From positions 29,343-93,342 of IMG/VR virus record IMGVR_UViG_3300042564_004524: a stretch of DNA of 64,000 nucleotides; one strand, 5' to 3'. A model generated the notes under the pieces. That model was not told the DNA's origin. It worked only from the letters and a program-made list of their open reading frames with translations, and ran no database searches. This DNA is from a virus. This document shows, piece after piece, positions 13,960 through 22,900 of this stretch. The position numbers and the translations under genes are program-made. Every line of letters begins with the position of its first letter. Position 1 is the stretch's first letter.

Positions 13960-14727
13960 ATGTATGTATATGAAACAACAAATTTAGTTAACGGTAAAAA
14001 ATATATCGGTGTTAGTGTTACTAAAAATAATAGTGACAATTATTTAGGTTCTGGAATTTTATTAAAACAAGCGATAAAAAAATACGGTGTTGATTCTTTT
14101 AATAAAATAATTTTAAAAGAGTTTGATAATGAACAAGATGCTAGGTGTTATGAAAAATTTTTAATAGAAAAATTAAACGCTATAAACGATAAAAACTATT
14201 ATAATTTAGTCTCTGGTGGTTATGGTGGTGGTGTTCGAAAACATCCTGTTAGTGAAGAAACTAAAAGAAAAATAAGTGAATCACATACAGGTAAAAAACT
14301 AAATAGAAAACAAGTTATAGATATGGGTAAAATTACGTTACAATATAATTTAAAAGGTGAATTTATCAAATATTTTGAAACAAAAGCTGACGCTGAAAAA
14401 GAAATTAATGGTAAACTAACTAAACTAAATGGTAATAAAATTGTATATGTTAAAAATTTTTTATGGAAATACAAAAGTGGTAATATAGAAAATAAAATAA
14501 TTAGTTACGATGATTTAAAACAAAAACATAAAAACAATTTAGCGATAAAAAATTCTAAATTAAATGAATTAGAATTAATAAATTTGGTTAAAGATAAAGA
14601 ATTGGGACTGACAATAGAAGAATTAAGTAAAAAATATGATATAAGTAAAAGTTGTATTTCTGAATTTTTAAATGGTAAAACAAATAAATGGTTATGGGAG
14701 AAAATAAATACAGAGGGGATAGATTAA
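13960..14727 (+). CDS. GIY-YIG homing endonuclease
   Basis: 255 residues. The GIY-YIG core is at the N terminus (MYVYETTNLVNGKKYIG, residues 1-17), with catalytic Arg/Glu positions expected in the following 70 residues. A NUMOD3-like DNA-binding segment is at about 95-115 (HPVSEETKRKISESHTGKK), and a helix-turn-helix is near the C terminus (LTIEELSKKYDISKSCISEF). It cuts a specific target site and spreads its own gene. It lies between a 5' fragment and a full copy of the thioesterase gene and overlaps the latter's start. Low-GC, AAA/AAT-rich codon use differs slightly from its neighbours. Confidence 0.92.
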   Translation: MYVYETTNLVNGKKYIGVSVTKNNSDNYLGSGILLKQAIKKYGVDSFNKIILKEFDNEQDARCYEKFLIEKLNAINDKNYYNLVSGGYGGGVRKHPVSEETKRKISESHTGKKLNRKQVIDMGKITLQYNLKGEFIKYFETKADAEKEINGKLTKLNGNKIVYVKNFLWKYKSGNIENKIISYDDLKQKHKNNLAIKNSKLNELELINLVKDKELGLTIEELSKKYDISKSCISEFLNGKTNKWLWEKINTEGID

Positions 14728-15113
14728 TGGCAACACATTCGTTTACAGTGTTCCCACAAGATTTGAATTATGCTGATACACTTTTTGGAGGTGTTTTAAT
14801 GAGTAATATGGACGTTGCTGGTGTTAAGGTTGTTCGTAGAGCAATATATGAAACTGATTGTGATGGTGCTGTGACAGCTAGTGTTGATAAGATTGATTTT
14901 AAAAAACCAGCTTTTCTAGGTGATTTGATTACAATGAAAGCCGATATAAAAGCATTGGGTAGGTCATCAATTCAAGTTAAAATTACAGTAACTAGAGAAA
15001 GTCAACGTGGTGATATTGAAGAAATATGTGCTGCTAATTTTACTTTTGTTACTATGAAAGATAAAAAATCTCATCCTCATGATTTGAGTTTTGAGAAATT
15101 GTTAAACAAATAA
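14694..15113 (+). CDS. Acyl-CoA thioesterase, YciA-like hot-dog fold
   Basis: 139 residues. The hot-dog motif FPQDLNYADTLFGGVLMSNMD (residues 18-38) is that of YciA/BACH-type acyl-CoA thioesterases, with the conserved Asp in MD. GDLITMKADI and SIQVKITVTRE are the usual core strands. Start: ATG 14727 overlaps the endonuclease stop, but the upstream GENKYRGDRL aligns with the 5' fragment at 13791, so ATG 14694 (or 14688) inside the endonuclease gene is more likely original. It would hydrolyse fatty acyl-CoA; its value to a phage is unclear. The 5' region differs from the fragment mainly at third codon positions. Confidence 0.85.
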   Translation: MGENKYRGDRLMATHSFTVFPQDLNYADTLFGGVLMSNMDVAGVKVVRRAIYETDCDGAVTASVDKIDFKKPAFLGDLITMKADIKALGRSSIQVKITVTRESQRGDIEEICAANFTFVTMKDKKSHPHDLSFEKLLNK

Positions 15114-15120
15114 GATTACA

Positions 15121-15336
15121 ATGGATGTATTAGATTTAATTAGAGCTATACATAAGGCTGATAAGATTATAGGTTCTTGTGAAACGTGTGAACACATAAA
15201 AAATGCTGAAAAATATCTAAATCTTTTCAGAGAACAAACAAATAACGAAGAATTTTATGTCAAATTGGTTACGAAGCTTAACATTAAGAGGCAAAATTTT
15301 AATTGTGATGTAAATATTAATTATGCAAACGTTTAG
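15121..15336 (+). CDS. Small protein of unknown function
   Basis: 71 residues with Cys pairs (SCETCEH near residue 20, and one Cys near the end). It ends 14 bases inside the next gene. Not recognised. Confidence 0.75.
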   Translation: MDVLDLIRAIHKADKIIGSCETCEHIKNAEKYLNLFREQTNNEEFYVKLVTKLNIKRQNFNCDVNINYANV

Positions 15337-15529
15337 AAAAGAAATACATGGAAACGAGTTATACTTATTCAATGCAAAAGGAGAACTCATATTTAAACGA
15401 TGGTTAAATCAAAATCGTTCAGTAGTGTTTGATATCATGACGTATGATAAACACACATTACTATCAATAACAGAAGAAACTTTAAAAAATAAAAAAGATG
15501 ATAAACATAATAGTAGCGATGTCGACTAA
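15323..15529 (+). CDS. Small protein of unknown function
   Basis: 68 residues, MQTFRKEIHGNELYLFNAKG and onward. It overlaps both the preceding gene (14 bases) and dihydrofolate reductase (32 bases), so translation is probably coupled. Not recognised. Confidence 0.75.
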   Translation: MQTFRKEIHGNELYLFNAKGELIFKRWLNQNRSVVFDIMTYDKHTLLSITEETLKNKKDDKHNSSDVD

Positions 15530-16004
15530 TTTTGTCATAGGTAAAAACAATGATTTACCATGGCATTTACCTACTGACATGAAGTATTTTAAAGAAACTA
15601 CCAACGGACATACGGTGGTAATGGGTCGTAAGTGTTGGGAAAGTATTCCAGAAAAGTATAGACCATTACCTAATCGTAATAACATTGTTATGTCTAGAGA
15701 CAAAAACTATGATGCTAATGGCGCAACGGTTTCTGATGATTTAGAACACATTTTAATTTCACACGAAAACAGTGATAAACAAGTGTTTATCATTGGTGGT
15801 GCTGAATTATACAAAGAAGCTTTTAAATATGCGACAAAAGTTTATTTAACACAAATATATGCCAATATTGAAGGTGATATATATTTAGAAGGTTTAGAAA
15901 CTGGAAAATGGTGTTTAAAAGAGGGTAGTGAAGTGTATGAAGAGAATGGTTTAAAGTTTAGATTTGAACTTTATGAAAAAAAAGAACAAAAAGATTGTTT
16001 TTAA
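15498..16004 (+). CDS. folA: Dihydrofolate reductase
   Basis: 168 residues, the normal length of bacterial DHFR. Conserved features in order: IIVAMSTNFVIGKNNDLPWHLPTD with the Met20-type loop and the acidic active-site residue (Asp), then VVMGRKCWESIP (NADPH site), LPNRNNIVMSR, and VFIIGGAELYKEA (second NADPH site). It reduces dihydrofolate to tetrahydrofolate for thymidylate and purine synthesis, a common phage function. No thymidylate synthase gene is visible in this window. Confidence 0.96.
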   Translation: MINIIVAMSTNFVIGKNNDLPWHLPTDMKYFKETTNGHTVVMGRKCWESIPEKYRPLPNRNNIVMSRDKNYDANGATVSDDLEHILISHENSDKQVFIIGGAELYKEAFKYATKVYLTQIYANIEGDIYLEGLETGKWCLKEGSEVYEENGLKFRFELYEKKEQKDCF

Positions 16005-16025
16005 AAATTTAATTTAGTATCTTTG
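15995..16025 (+). promoter_or_regulatory. Promoter abutting start codon
   Basis: TTG at 15995-15997, 20 bp, TATCTTTG at 16018-16025. ATG 16032 is only six bases downstream, so the mRNA would have almost no leader. Confidence 0.75.
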
Positions 16026-16031
16026 TGATAT

Positions 16032-16319
16032 ATGGCAAAAGAAAGAAAAAAAGCAGTTGTAAAACCTGTAATTAAACCGATTGTCCCTAAAAAAAGAGAA
16101 ACTGCTGAAGAACCAGAAAAAAAACCAGTTGTTGAAGCGACAAACAAAGAAGAAAAGAAACGCAAGAATGATTTTAAAACCATCAGAATAGCATCCAACG
16201 CAGATATTGAAGAACGTAAACATATATCTGAAAGAGTGCAAAAAGGTGAATTAACACTAGCATATTATGCTGTTGATGGAGAAAACTCATATCATTATTA
16301 TTTTATAAATAAAAATTAA
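16032..16319 (+). CDS. Small protein with Lys/Pro-rich N terminus
   Basis: 95 residues. Residues 1-50 are Lys-, Pro- and Glu-rich and probably disordered (PVIKPIVPKKRETAEEPEKK). The rest forms a short folded part ending ENSYHYYFINKN. ATG lies six bases after the promoter box, suggesting a leaderless message. Not recognised. Confidence 0.78.
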   Translation: MAKERKKAVVKPVIKPIVPKKRETAEEPEKKPVVEATNKEEKKRKNDFKTIRIASNADIEERKHISERVQKGELTLAYYAVDGENSYHYYFINKN

Positions 16320-16323
16320 AAAT

Positions 16324-16719
16324 ATGACACTTAAAGAAAGAATAAACGCTGATTTTATCGAAGCGTTCAAAGCAAAAGATATGGCTAAAAAAACATTTTT
16401 GGGTATCTTAAAGGGTGAAATACAAAACGAAGAGGGTAGAGGTACTGTTTCAACAGATGAATCTGTATTGAATATTATCAAGAAAATGGAAAAATCTCTT
16501 AAAACTACAAATACACCAGAATCGATGTCTGAGTTAGAGTTTATCAAACCTTATTTACCTATATTGATGGGTGAAGATAAAATCCGAGAGGTTTTGACAA
16601 ACTATAAAAATAACGGAATGACTAATATGGGTCAAATGATGGGTGAGTTTAACAAATCATTCAAGGGTATGGCTGATAATAAATTAGTTTCTGAAATTGT
16701 TAAAGAAATCCTTGTGTAA
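16324..16719 (+). CDS. GatB/YqeY-like protein
   Basis: 131 residues, slightly shorter than YqeY (about 147). MTLKERINADFIEAFKAKD, LGILKGEIQNEE and ELEFIKPYLPILMGEDKI are the helical pattern of the YqeY family, which shares its tail domain with GatB of the tRNA-dependent amidotransferase. In GatB this domain touches tRNA; the free protein's job is not settled. Its presence with tRNAs, IF-3 and SmpB fits a translation-related role. It overlaps the next gene by one base. Confidence 0.85.
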   Translation: MTLKERINADFIEAFKAKDMAKKTFLGILKGEIQNEEGRGTVSTDESVLNIIKKMEKSLKTTNTPESMSELEFIKPYLPILMGEDKIREVLTNYKNNGMTNMGQMMGEFNKSFKGMADNKLVSEIVKEILV

Positions 16720-17111
16720 TGGATATTGTTAGTATTATTTTCGCTTACGTATTGTATTTCCTTTTAGTTCATTGGGTTGCTGATTTTGTTTTACAAAGCG
16801 AAAAAATGGCGTTGAATAAAAGTACCAGTAACTATTGGTTGGGTATGCATGTTAGTGTTTACACCTTAACGACAATTTTGTTGTGGTGTTTATTGTTTTC
16901 AATTGTTGGTTTACATGTAACATTTTTACAATATATCTCAGCGGCTATGTCAATATTCGTAATGCATTTTATAACAGACTATATCACTAGTCGTATAACT
17001 GGAAAGTATTACAGAGCCAATAAAAACCACGAATTTTTCGTTACTATTGGGTTCGACCAATGGTTACATTACTTACAAATATTTATCGTAATAAACTATA
17101 TAATTTTATAA
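16719..17111 (+). CDS. DUF3307 membrane protein
   Basis: 130 residues with three to four membrane helices. The motifs HWVADFVLQ (residue 19), HFITDYITS and IGFDQWLHYLQ are those I associate with the DUF3307 family, whose function is unknown. His and Asp residues at membrane edges are conserved in the family. It is co-transcribed with the YqeY-like gene. Confidence 0.82.
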   Translation: MDIVSIIFAYVLYFLLVHWVADFVLQSEKMALNKSTSNYWLGMHVSVYTLTTILLWCLLFSIVGLHVTFLQYISAAMSIFVMHFITDYITSRITGKYYRANKNHEFFVTIGFDQWLHYLQIFIVINYIIL

Positions 17112-17114
17112 AAA

Positions 17115-17717
17115 ATGAATAAACAAGAGATTTTTGCAAAGCTAGATGGGATGTTAGCTGATTCTAAAAAAAGGGGGTTTTTAAACCATTTAGTACGCTC
17201 ATATGTACCGATTAGTAAGGTTGAAAAAGTTTTTGAAAAACCAACAGGTCCTTTCGTTTGTGTGTTAAGTAACACAAAACTATTCTCAATCCAAGATATT
17301 TTTGAGGGAACTCAAACAGAAGAATTTAAAAAAGATTTTTTTGATAGTCTTAAATTTGCGTTGGATGATAAAACTCCAAGTATCACACCGATTAAAAAAT
17401 TAATTGGTGATAGAAAGTTAGGTTTGTCTGGTGATAAAACTACAACTTTTATGTCGTTGGATAGTTACCATGAATTCTTCGACTGGGTTATTACCAAATC
17501 ATTAAGCGGTGATAAACACATTAATTGGTTATTGGGGGATATCAGACGTGAAAGCTTTTTAGATAGAGCAAAACAAATTGGAGATGAAAAAATCCAAAAC
17601 AAGGTAAAAAAATTAGAACCAAAAAAACATGGCGCAAGTTATTCATTGGGAGCAGCCAGTGATGCGCTTTTAAAATTAAAAGAACAATTAGAAAAAAATG
17701 AGATTAAAAATAGATAA
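17115..17717 (+). CDS. Protein of unknown function
   Basis: 200 residues, mixed alpha/beta by eye, no membrane helix. The C-terminal 40 residues are Lys/Glu-rich and helical. It overlaps the following phosphoesterase by 20 bases. Not recognised. Confidence 0.8.
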   Translation: MNKQEIFAKLDGMLADSKKRGFLNHLVRSYVPISKVEKVFEKPTGPFVCVLSNTKLFSIQDIFEGTQTEEFKKDFFDSLKFALDDKTPSITPIKKLIGDRKLGLSGDKTTTFMSLDSYHEFFDWVITKSLSGDKHINWLLGDIRRESFLDRAKQIGDEKIQNKVKKLEPKKHGASYSLGAASDALLKLKEQLEKNEIKNR

Positions 17718-18288
17718 CCAAAATGTTTGGTTTGCATCTGATTACCATTTTTGTCATTCTAATATTATCAAATATGATAATCGACCATTTGCCAATGTGC
17801 AAGAAATGGACCATACTCTTATAGAGAATTGGAACGAATTGGTTGATGTAAACGATACGGTAATCTATATGGGTGATTTATGCTTTGACCGCTCAGGCGG
17901 TGTTGCTAAATCCATAGTTGACCAACTAAACGGTAATATACACTTCGTATTAGGTAATCATGACAAAGAAAAAGATATCAGAAAATTAGGTAGATTTGAA
18001 ACGGTCAGCGACTATATCAATCTATCAATATTAGACGAAGAAAACCCTAGAAAACATCAAGGGATTATGATTATGCATTATCCTATATTATCATGGGATA
18101 AGTCACATCACGGTGAATGGCATTTACATGGCCACTGTCACCAAAGTCTTGTACCAAACAACCCAGAGTATTACAAAAGAAAAGTCTTAGATATGGGTTG
18201 CAATGGTTGGGGTTACAAACCTGTTAGTTATGCTCAAATCAAAGAGATAATGAAAACTAGAGAAATTGAATCAGTTGACCATCATTAA
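17698..18288 (+). CDS. Metallophosphoesterase
   Basis: 196 residues. Motifs in order: ASDYHFCHSN (D-x-H, residue 14), YMGDLCFD (GD), VLGNHDKE (GNHD), MIMHYP (His) and LHGHCHQS (GHxH). This is a complete calcineurin-like set for two metal ions. Close relatives are small bacterial and phage phosphoesterases with unsettled substrates. It is one of four such enzymes in the window (also 29730, 40455 and 42075). Confidence 0.92.
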   Translation: MRLKIDNQNVWFASDYHFCHSNIIKYDNRPFANVQEMDHTLIENWNELVDVNDTVIYMGDLCFDRSGGVAKSIVDQLNGNIHFVLGNHDKEKDIRKLGRFETVSDYINLSILDEENPRKHQGIMIMHYPILSWDKSHHGEWHLHGHCHQSLVPNNPEYYKRKVLDMGCNGWGYKPVSYAQIKEIMKTREIESVDHH

Positions 18289-18300
18289 AAAATAAATACT

Positions 18301-19620
18301 ATGTCAGGGAAAATTAACTTAGCAAAAGAAATGACGTCAGAATCGTTATTAGAAGCTATTAAAGGAATAAATAAAAAGAAAAATATGGAAGAACTAGTGA
18401 TTAAGTATGTGGACCCAGAAATGGTGTCACGAGAACCAGAAGAAGATGATTTTGATGATTACACCAGTAATGAATTTACTGAAGAAGTATCATTTGTTGA
18501 ATTTGCGATTATTAATTCCTATTTTCACGATTTATACGTGAAAAAAGAAACCAAAGACATTTCTGTTAGAATGTATGGTGACACTGACAATATCGGTAGA
18601 ATCACTATTGGTGGTTCTTTCAACAATATCGATTCATTTTGGTTTAACTGTACTTTTGCTGGTGACGATAACGATTGGTTTGTACAAACCAAAATGTTCA
18701 CAGATGGTAGAGGTGATTTAATTAACCAAGTACACATCACAAGCAAGAAAGGTCTTAAATACAAAGAATTTGAAGATACATTCAAGAAAATCAAATCTCT
18801 TGCGTTTAACAACTCAGAGTACAAAGGGAAATGTATCAAAATTTCACTTATTGAAGGTCGTTTTAAAGGTATCTCTGTAATCGATATCAAAGAAGCTTCG
18901 AATGAATTAATTATGACCGAAGTTCAACGTAGATACATTGAACACTTTATTTCTCGTGTGGCTAGAGGTGGTAGTGCTAGATATTTGTTAAATGGAGAGC
19001 CTGGTACGGGAAAAACCGAAAGTATTCGTGAAATCTGTCGTCGTCTTATCCCAGATGTTACATTCGTAATCCCAGACTTTACAACAACTGGTGATTTGAA
19101 TTCAATCATGGAAGCTTGTGAGATTTTTGAAAGCGCGGTAATCATCATGGATGATATTGACTTATACTTAGGTTCACGTGATAACGGTTCCTATACAAGA
19201 ATGCTTGGTCAATTCTTATCGTTCTTTGATGGTGTTAAGAAACGTAAAATTAGTTTATTGGCTTCGACAAACGACAAAGGACTTGTTGATAAAGCGGCTG
19301 AGAGACCAGGTCGTTTCAATTTCACTTTAGATTACACCTTCTTAAACGAAGAACAAATCATCAAAGTTTGTGATATCCACTTACCAGAAAAATGGAGAAT
19401 GAAAGAAGTATACGATGCTCTTACAGAAAACATCAATGGTAAAAAACCTAACATTACTGGTGCGTTTATCGCTAACTTAGCTGAAAACATTGTTGAAATG
19501 TCAGAAGAAGATGATAAATGGACGCTTGATGATACGATAAGTCTAATCAAAGAGTCTTATAAAGGGTTCTATATGAGCCAAGTAGATAAAGAAAAAACCA
19601 AAATGGGTTTTGTTAATTAA
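18301..19620 (+). CDS. AAA+ ATPase
   Basis: 439 residues. An N-terminal domain of about 210 residues (unassigned) precedes the ATPase. Walker A is NGEPGTGKTES (about 230), Walker B is AVIIMDDIDLYL (about 280), sensor 1 is LASTND, and the arginine-finger/second-region motif is AERPGRFNF. A C-terminal helical lid follows. This resembles the BCS1/FtsH/katanin-like AAA group rather than clamp loaders. The target is unknown; it may be a protein remodeller. A second AAA+ protein with the RPGR motif lies at 32475. Confidence 0.9.
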   Translation: MSGKINLAKEMTSESLLEAIKGINKKKNMEELVIKYVDPEMVSREPEEDDFDDYTSNEFTEEVSFVEFAIINSYFHDLYVKKETKDISVRMYGDTDNIGRITIGGSFNNIDSFWFNCTFAGDDNDWFVQTKMFTDGRGDLINQVHITSKKGLKYKEFEDTFKKIKSLAFNNSEYKGKCIKISLIEGRFKGISVIDIKEASNELIMTEVQRRYIEHFISRVARGGSARYLLNGEPGTGKTESIREICRRLIPDVTFVIPDFTTTGDLNSIMEACEIFESAVIIMDDIDLYLGSRDNGSYTRMLGQFLSFFDGVKKRKISLLASTNDKGLVDKAAERPGRFNFTLDYTFLNEEQIIKVCDIHLPEKWRMKEVYDALTENINGKKPNITGAFIANLAENIVEMSEEDDKWTLDDTISLIKESYKGFYMSQVDKEKTKMGFVN

Positions 19621-19628
19621 AAAAAAAG

Positions 19629-19657
19629 TCCCAATAATTTTTTTATTGGGATTTTTT
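19629..19657 (+). terminator. Rho-independent terminator
   Basis: TCCCAATAA (19629-19637) pairs with TTATTGGGA (19643-19651), followed by six T. Confidence 0.88.
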
Positions 19658-19660
19658 GTG

Positions 19661-19668
19661 TATATTTG
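19661..19668 (+). promoter_or_regulatory. Promoter -7 box
   Basis: TATATTTG at 19661-19668, immediately after the terminator; no clear -33 TTG because the terminator occupies that stretch. Drives the NMN adenylyltransferase gene. Confidence 0.6.
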
Positions 19669-19688
19669 CAAAATAAAATTATAAAAAA

Positions 19689-20669
19689 ATGGAAGATTTA
19701 AAAAGAAATGAAATTGGTGTGATTATCGGAAGATTTCAATTACCAGCATTACATGAAGGACATATTTCAGTATTAGATTATGTTACTGAGCATCATTCAA
19801 ATGTTGTTGTGTTTTTAGGTGTACCTAGAATTCAAAACACGAAAAGAAACCCATTAGACTTTTCAACTAGAAGAAAGTTAATCCAAGAATCATATCCTGA
19901 TATTATTGTAATGGCTTTACCTGATAACAGAAGCGATGAAAAATGGAGTGAAAATGTTGATAATACATTATCGACTATATTCCCAGAAACCAACGCTATT
20001 TTATATGGTAGTAGAGATTCTTTTTTACCATATTATTCTGGTAAACATAAAACACAAGAAATTGAACAAGTAGGGTCACATAACGCTACTGAAATAAGAG
20101 AAGAATGTTCAACAAACGTTTTAGACTCTGAAGATTTTAGAGCTGGTGTTATTTATGGGATTTACAAACAAAGACCAGTAACATATCCAACTGTCGATAT
20201 TGTAGTTGTAAATAATGAAGGTCAAATCCTTTTAGCTAGAAAACCTGCTGAAGATAAATTTAGATTTGTTGGTGGGTTTGTTGATAGAACTGATGCTTCT
20301 TATGAAGTTGCGGCTAGAAGAGAATTATTTGAAGAAACTAAATTAAGTGGTTTAACACCAACTTATATTGCTAGTCAGCAAATTAAAGATTGGAGATATG
20401 GAAAAGAAGAGTCTGGGATTATGACTACTTTGTTTCTATTTTACGAATGGGACCAAATGGGTAAAGCTGAGGCTTCTGATGACATAGCAGAGGTTAAATG
20501 GTTTGAATTAAGTGATTTATTTGAACATTCACAAGAACCAAGTCTTGGTGAGGGTCATATCACACCAATCAAATACACATGGAAATTGAATGGTAAAATA
20601 GTTCCAGAACACATTGAATTAATGCAAACGTTTTTAAAGAAAGTAGTAACTAATAAATTAATTAAATAA
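19689..20669 (+). CDS. nadM: Bifunctional NMN adenylyltransferase / Nudix hydrolase
   Basis: 326 residues. Residues 8-170 are a nucleotidyltransferase: GRFQLPALHEGH (the H-x-G-H site) and, near 130, SHNATEIREE in the position of the usual S-x-T-x-x-R motif. Residues 178-320 are a Nudix domain with the box GGFVDRTDASYEVAAR then RELFEET. The same fusion is known in Synechocystis and in phage KVP40. The first domain makes NAD+ from NMN and ATP; the second probably hydrolyses ADP-ribose. With Nampt at 21340 it gives two-step NAD+ synthesis from nicotinamide, the phage pathway known as NARP2. Confidence 0.92.
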   Translation: MEDLKRNEIGVIIGRFQLPALHEGHISVLDYVTEHHSNVVVFLGVPRIQNTKRNPLDFSTRRKLIQESYPDIIVMALPDNRSDEKWSENVDNTLSTIFPETNAILYGSRDSFLPYYSGKHKTQEIEQVGSHNATEIREECSTNVLDSEDFRAGVIYGIYKQRPVTYPTVDIVVVNNEGQILLARKPAEDKFRFVGGFVDRTDASYEVAARRELFEETKLSGLTPTYIASQQIKDWRYGKEESGIMTTLFLFYEWDQMGKAEASDDIAEVKWFELSDLFEHSQEPSLGEGHITPIKYTWKLNGKIVPEHIELMQTFLKKVVTNKLIK

Positions 20670-20670
20670 T

Positions 20671-21285
20671 ATGAAATTATTAGAAAAATTAAATATTGAT
20701 TTAGAATATAACCCATTGGTTGTTTTTGGGTCATATTTTGGTAGTGGTAAGTCAACTATTTTGACTATATTGTCTTCTGAATGTTACAATAACGATAAAA
20801 AGATATTGTATTTAACAGAAACTAAAGGGTTACATACTATAAAAAAGTTTAACAAAGCTTTAAATGAAAAAAACCTAAATTCTAAATTAACGGTTGTTTC
20901 TTTAGGGTTATTAGACACTGATTTAGAACTTTTCTTTAAGAAAGGTTATGATTTAATCGTAATTGATTATCCATATAATCATAGTGATATTGACAAAATA
21001 TCTAGATTTTCTAGCAACTACAAAACAACAGTTTTTTTAAGTGTACAATTATCTAGGTTTGAACCTCAGAACGGTGTTTTAGAAACTAACAGAAAACCAC
21101 TACATGCTTCTGATGTTTTTGTGATTGTAACTAGAAAAGAAACAAAAAAACAAAATATTTTAGCTAAACTTATGTTTTGGAAAAAACAAAAAAATGTTAA
21201 TTTACGTGTTTTTAAAAACAGATTTGGAAATGAATTTTCCTTAGATGTGCATGTTGATTTTGAAAATGTAAAATTTAAATGTTAG
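20671..21285 (+). CDS. RecA-fold P-loop ATPase-like protein
   Basis: 204 residues. Walker A is GSYFGSGKST (about residue 21) and Walker B is YDLIVIDYP (about 93), followed by VFLSVQLSRFEPQNGVLE, a pattern like the DnaB/RadA core. It lacks the helicase N-terminal domain and is shorter than a full helicase, so it may be a RecA-fold regulator. The spacer to the preceding gene is one base. Its place between the two NAD+ synthesis genes is notable, but no link is proven. Confidence 0.7.
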   Translation: MKLLEKLNIDLEYNPLVVFGSYFGSGKSTILTILSSECYNNDKKILYLTETKGLHTIKKFNKALNEKNLNSKLTVVSLGLLDTDLELFFKKGYDLIVIDYPYNHSDIDKISRFSSNYKTTVFLSVQLSRFEPQNGVLETNRKPLHASDVFVIVTRKETKKQNILAKLMFWKKQKNVNLRVFKNRFGNEFSLDVHVDFENVKFKC

Positions 21286-21291
21286 TATAAA

Positions 21292-21322
21292 TTGTAAAAT
21301 ATAAAAATAAATAGTATATTTG
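21292..21322 (+). promoter_or_regulatory. Bacteroidota-type promoter
   Basis: TTG at 21292-21294, 20 bp, TATATTTG at 21315-21322, upstream of the Nampt gene. Confidence 0.78.
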
Positions 21323-21339
21323 TATAAATTTTAATTATT

Positions 21340-22899
21340 ATGAGACTTAAAAGAAATATTATTCGAAAACTAGAACAAGCTATCGCTAACGATGATATGT
21401 CATCTATTAAATCGATAGAAAAGGTTCTAAAAAAAGTATTGGAAAAACCAGAAAACTTGGTTTTATGTTCTGATGCTTACAAGTATTCACACCACAGATT
21501 TTATGGTAGTGAAATGACCAAAATGGTTTCTTATTTGGAATCAAGAGGTGGTAAATTCTCTGAAACCGTATTCTATGGTCTTCAAATTATCCTTAAACGT
21601 TTCTTAGAGGGTGTTGCTATCACAAAAGAAGAAGTTGATGAAGCTTACGAATTCTTAGGTACTAAATACGGTGTATTTGGTCGTGATGATGTGTTCGACA
21701 GAAGTAAATTTGATTACATTGTTGAAAAATACGATGGTCATTTACCAGTTAGTATCAAAGCGGTGCCTGAGGGAACTGTTGTAGGTACTCACAATGTACT
21801 TATGGTTATTGAAAGCCTTGACCCTGAGTGTGCATGGTTAACTAACTTCTTAGAAACAATCTTGTTACAAGTTTGGTATCCAATTACTGTTGCTACGTTA
21901 TCAAGAGAAGTACGAAAAATTGTTGATGAAGCTTATAGAAATTGTACTTCATACGATGATGGTCTTAGAAGTTTCCTTGTAGATTTTGTACTTAATGATT
22001 TTGGATTCCGAGGGGTATCATCAGTTGAATCAGCTGGTATTGGTGGTTCTGCACACCTTGTAAACTTTAGAGGTTCAGATACGCTTATGGGTTCAAAATT
22101 CATTGTAGAAAACTACAACACCGACACTATTTATGGTTTATCTATCCCTGCGACAGAACATTCTATTATGACTCTAAGAGGTGAAGAAGGTGAATTAGAT
22201 TTAATGAAACGTGTTTTAACACTTTTCCCAACTGGTATCGTTGCTTGTGTGTCTGATTCATTCAACATTTTTAGAGCGTGTAAAGACTATTGGGGTGGTG
22301 AATTGAAAGAATTAATCCTGTCAAGACCTACTGAGCCTGGTAATCAACTTGTTATCCGTCCTGACTCTGGTCACGTAATCAACTCACTAAGAGAGATTTT
22401 CCACATTCTTTTCGAACAATTTGGTTATACCGTAAACGAAAAAGGTTACAAAGTTTTACCTCCACAAGTTAGAGTTATTCAAGGTGATGGTATCAATTTA
22501 GAGTCTATCAAAGAAATCTACGCATTGTTGGAAGAAGAAAAAATCTCACCAGAAAACTTAGCGTTAGGTATGGGTGGTAAATTACTTCAAGCTGGTATTG
22601 ACCGTGATACTCAAAACTTTGCAACAAAAGCTTGTTTTGCGGTACTTGATGGAAAAGAAGTTGATGTGGTAAAAGCACCAACTGAAATGGATGCTGATGG
22701 TAACATTACCAAATCATTCAAGAAGTCTAAAAAAGGACGTTTGAAATTGGTTAAAAATGAAGATGGTACATACAGAACAGTTACATCTTCAGAGGTTGAA
22801 TTTGATACTGTAAAAGACGAGTTAGTTGAAGTGTTTAACATGGGTAAGCTAACACACGAATGGTCTTTTGAACAAGTAAGAGAAAAAGCAAAATTATAA
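21340..22899 (+). CDS. nadV: Nicotinamide phosphoribosyltransferase (Nampt)
   Basis: 519 residues, near the family's usual 460-490 with a 35-residue helical N-terminal addition. Conserved blocks: DAYKYSHHRFY, GVSSVESAGIGGSAHLVNF then RGSDT, SIPATEHSIM (active-site region), VSDSFNIFRAC, VIRPDSGH and VIQGDGI. It joins nicotinamide and PRPP to make NMN. Together with the NMN adenylyltransferase at 19689 it rebuilds NAD+ from the nicotinamide that NAD-consuming defences release; PRPP can come from the synthetase at 27780. It has its own promoter. Confidence 0.96.
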   Translation: MRLKRNIIRKLEQAIANDDMSSIKSIEKVLKKVLEKPENLVLCSDAYKYSHHRFYGSEMTKMVSYLESRGGKFSETVFYGLQIILKRFLEGVAITKEEVDEAYEFLGTKYGVFGRDDVFDRSKFDYIVEKYDGHLPVSIKAVPEGTVVGTHNVLMVIESLDPECAWLTNFLETILLQVWYPITVATLSREVRKIVDEAYRNCTSYDDGLRSFLVDFVLNDFGFRGVSSVESAGIGGSAHLVNFRGSDTLMGSKFIVENYNTDTIYGLSIPATEHSIMTLRGEEGELDLMKRVLTLFPTGIVACVSDSFNIFRACKDYWGGELKELILSRPTEPGNQLVIRPDSGHVINSLREIFHILFEQFGYTVNEKGYKVLPPQVRVIQGDGINLESIKEIYALLEEEKISPENLALGMGGKLLQAGIDRDTQNFATKACFAVLDGKEVDVVKAPTEMDADGNITKSFKKSKKGRLKLVKNEDGTYRTVTSSEVEFDTVKDELVEVFNMGKLTHEWSFEQVREKAKL

Positions 22900-22900
22900 T

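Noticed and set aside
18525-18890. 121-codon minus-strand frame
   Set aside because: Antisense to the AAA+ ATPase N-terminal domain; no start signal or motif.
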